Below are positions 8,724 through 9,554 of a stretch of 9,554 bases of DNA, piece by piece. The DNA is taken from NCBI GenBank assembly GCA_937876495.1, contig CALEGL010000298.1, forward strand, positions 1 through 9,554. Direction: 5' to 3'. The notes beneath the pieces are model-generated. The model saw only the letters and a program-made list of their open reading frames with translations, was not told the origin of the DNA and made no database searches. Numbering within the stretch: position 1 is the stretch's first letter; each line of letters opens with the position of its first letter. The position numbers and the translations under genes are program-made. This stretch comes from an uncultured Bifidobacterium sp. (GTDB taxonomy: Bacteria > Actinomycetota > Actinomycetes > Actinomycetales > Bifidobacteriaceae).

Positions 8724-8747
8724 GGTTTCCAGTCTATAGGGCCGGGA

Positions 8748-9554
8748 TCACGCCGACGGGTTCGGCCCGATCATCGGCACGAAGTCCCTGCACTCGTCGA
8801 GAAGCATGTCCCTGTCGTCGTCGGGAAGCCCCATGCGGACGATCGCCTCGGCCGCCTGGGACCAGAGGGAGCGGATGCGCGAATGGGAGCGTTCGATCGC
8901 GCCGGTCGAACGGAACAGTGCGATGGCTCGGGCAACATCCGCGTCGTTTCTTTCGGGGGCACGGAACATGCGGATGAGCTCGGCGCGATTGGCGGGACCG
9001 GAGCCGGCGAGGGCATCGGCGAGAAGCACAGTGCGTTTGCCCTCGCGGATGTCGCCGCCCACCGGCTTGCCCGTGGACGCGCTCGATCCGATGACGTCCA
9101 GCAGGTCATCGGCCAGCTGGAAGGCGATGCCCAGAGGTTCGCCGACCGCCAGGGACAGGCGCGACGCCTCCGGCCCGGTCATCGCCCCCGAGGCGAGGAA
9201 GCCCAGTCTCAGAGGTGCGACGGTCGTGTAGCTGGCCGTTTTCCAGCGGAAGACGTTAAGGGATTCGCGGGTAAGTCGCGGGATGTCGTCCAGCGGGGCG
9301 AGTCCGACGGCGAGGTCGAGCACCTGTCCGGCGCCGACGTCGCGCTGCATGGCGAGAAAGGCGTCCATGAGGTCGGGGGTATGCTCCAGTTTTCGGGAGG
9401 CCCGTTCCGCCACGTCGATGCTGGCTGTGGCGAGGATGTCGCCGAGCATGAGGCCCAGTCCACGGCCCATCACGTCATCGCCCGTCACATCGGCCAGGGC
9501 GCGGTGCGCGCTGGGTTTTCCGCGGCGCAGATCCGATTCGTCGATGATGTCGTC
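8748..9554 (-). CDS. Prenyl (polyprenyl) diphosphate synthase, 5' end outside window
   Basis: The enzyme joins isopentenyl diphosphate units to an allylic diphosphate to make longer prenyl diphosphates for isoprenoid lipids, in the cytosol. The visible 268 residues begin exactly at the first aspartate-rich motif DDIIDESDLRRGKPSAHR; the N-terminal part of the protein is beyond the window edge. Further family marks are GDILATA (38-44 of the visible part), GQVLDLA (76-82), KTASYT (105-110), the second aspartate-rich motif FQLADDLLD (145-153) and GKPVGGDIREGKRT (162-175). Together they identify a trans-type synthase of the IdsA/IspA/IspB class. Chain length (C15, C20 or longer) is largely set by residues just before the first DDxxD, which are not visible, so the product cannot be named. 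The frame is open to the edge; a GTG at 9488 would cut off the first aspartate motif and is not the start. It ends 143 bases before the kinase gene on the same strand. Confidence 0.95.
   Translation of the reverse strand, partial: DDIIDESDLRRGKPSAHRALADVTGDDVMGRGLGLMLGDILATASIDVAERASRKLEHTPDLMDAFLAMQRDVGAGQVLDLAVGLAPLDDIPRLTRESLNVFRWKTASYTTVAPLRLGFLASGAMTGPEASRLSLAVGEPLGIAFQLADDLLDVIGSSASTGKPVGGDIREGKRTVLLADALAGSGPANRAELIRMFRAPERNDADVARAIALFRSTGAIERSHSRIRSLWSQAAEAIVRMGLPDDDRDMLLDECRDFVPMIGPNPSA

Noticed and set aside
7837..8739. A 300-codon open frame on the + strand opposite the kinase domain.
   Set aside because: It lies opposite the conserved kinase domain, whose motifs are certain; the translated product has no family features and no supporting start site.

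Overview
The window looks like a stretch of chromosomal core genome from a high-GC actinobacterium, most likely a member of the Bifidobacteriaceae. The SecA sequence (N-terminus [17 protein letters not shown]-terminus ending [18 protein letters not shown]) is very close to bifidobacterial SecA as I remember it. The order secA, trpD, small membrane protein, plsC, PASTA-domain kinase, prenyl diphosphate synthase also fits that family. Coding regions are GC-rich at third positions, so long spurious antisense frames are common. The species cannot be named from the sequence alone.

Layout, left to right. Positions 1-304 hold no convincing gene; they form the upstream region and leader of secA, with a perfect tandem 13-bp repeat, several palindromes and a candidate -10 box. 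secA (305-3241, +) is complete and encodes the general protein-export motor. After 82 bases comes trpD (3324-4376, +), anthranilate phosphoribosyltransferase, standing alone without other trp genes. Positions 4377-4632 form a structured intergenic region with several stem-loops and a likely intrinsic terminator for trpD. A small membrane protein of unknown function (4633-5151, -) faces trpD; its start codon sits where a leaderless transcript would begin. plsC (5217-5924, +) is divergent from it. Positions 5925-6099 separate the convergent plsC and kinase genes and contain a near-perfect 24/23-bp repeat. The PASTA-domain Ser/Thr kinase (6100-8604, -) and a prenyl diphosphate synthase (8748 to beyond 9554, -, 5' end outside the window) lie in the same direction, 143 bases apart.

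Apart from trpD, every gene with a known function acts at or for the cell envelope: protein export (SecA), phosphatidic acid synthesis (PlsC), envelope-sensing signalling (PASTA kinase) and isoprenoid chain synthesis (prenyl synthase). The small unknown protein is also predicted to be in the membrane. Co-function of these neighbours is inference; only the kinase and prenyl synthase could share a transcript.

I found no mobile element, CRISPR array, RNA gene, toxin-antitoxin pair, phage gene or defence system, and no strong case for an undescribed system. The points most worth a second look are short regulatory-scale signals: the palindrome ATGCGCAT found four times and only between genes, a structured secA leader, the multi-hairpin trpD 3' region, and the unusual extracellular part of the kinase.
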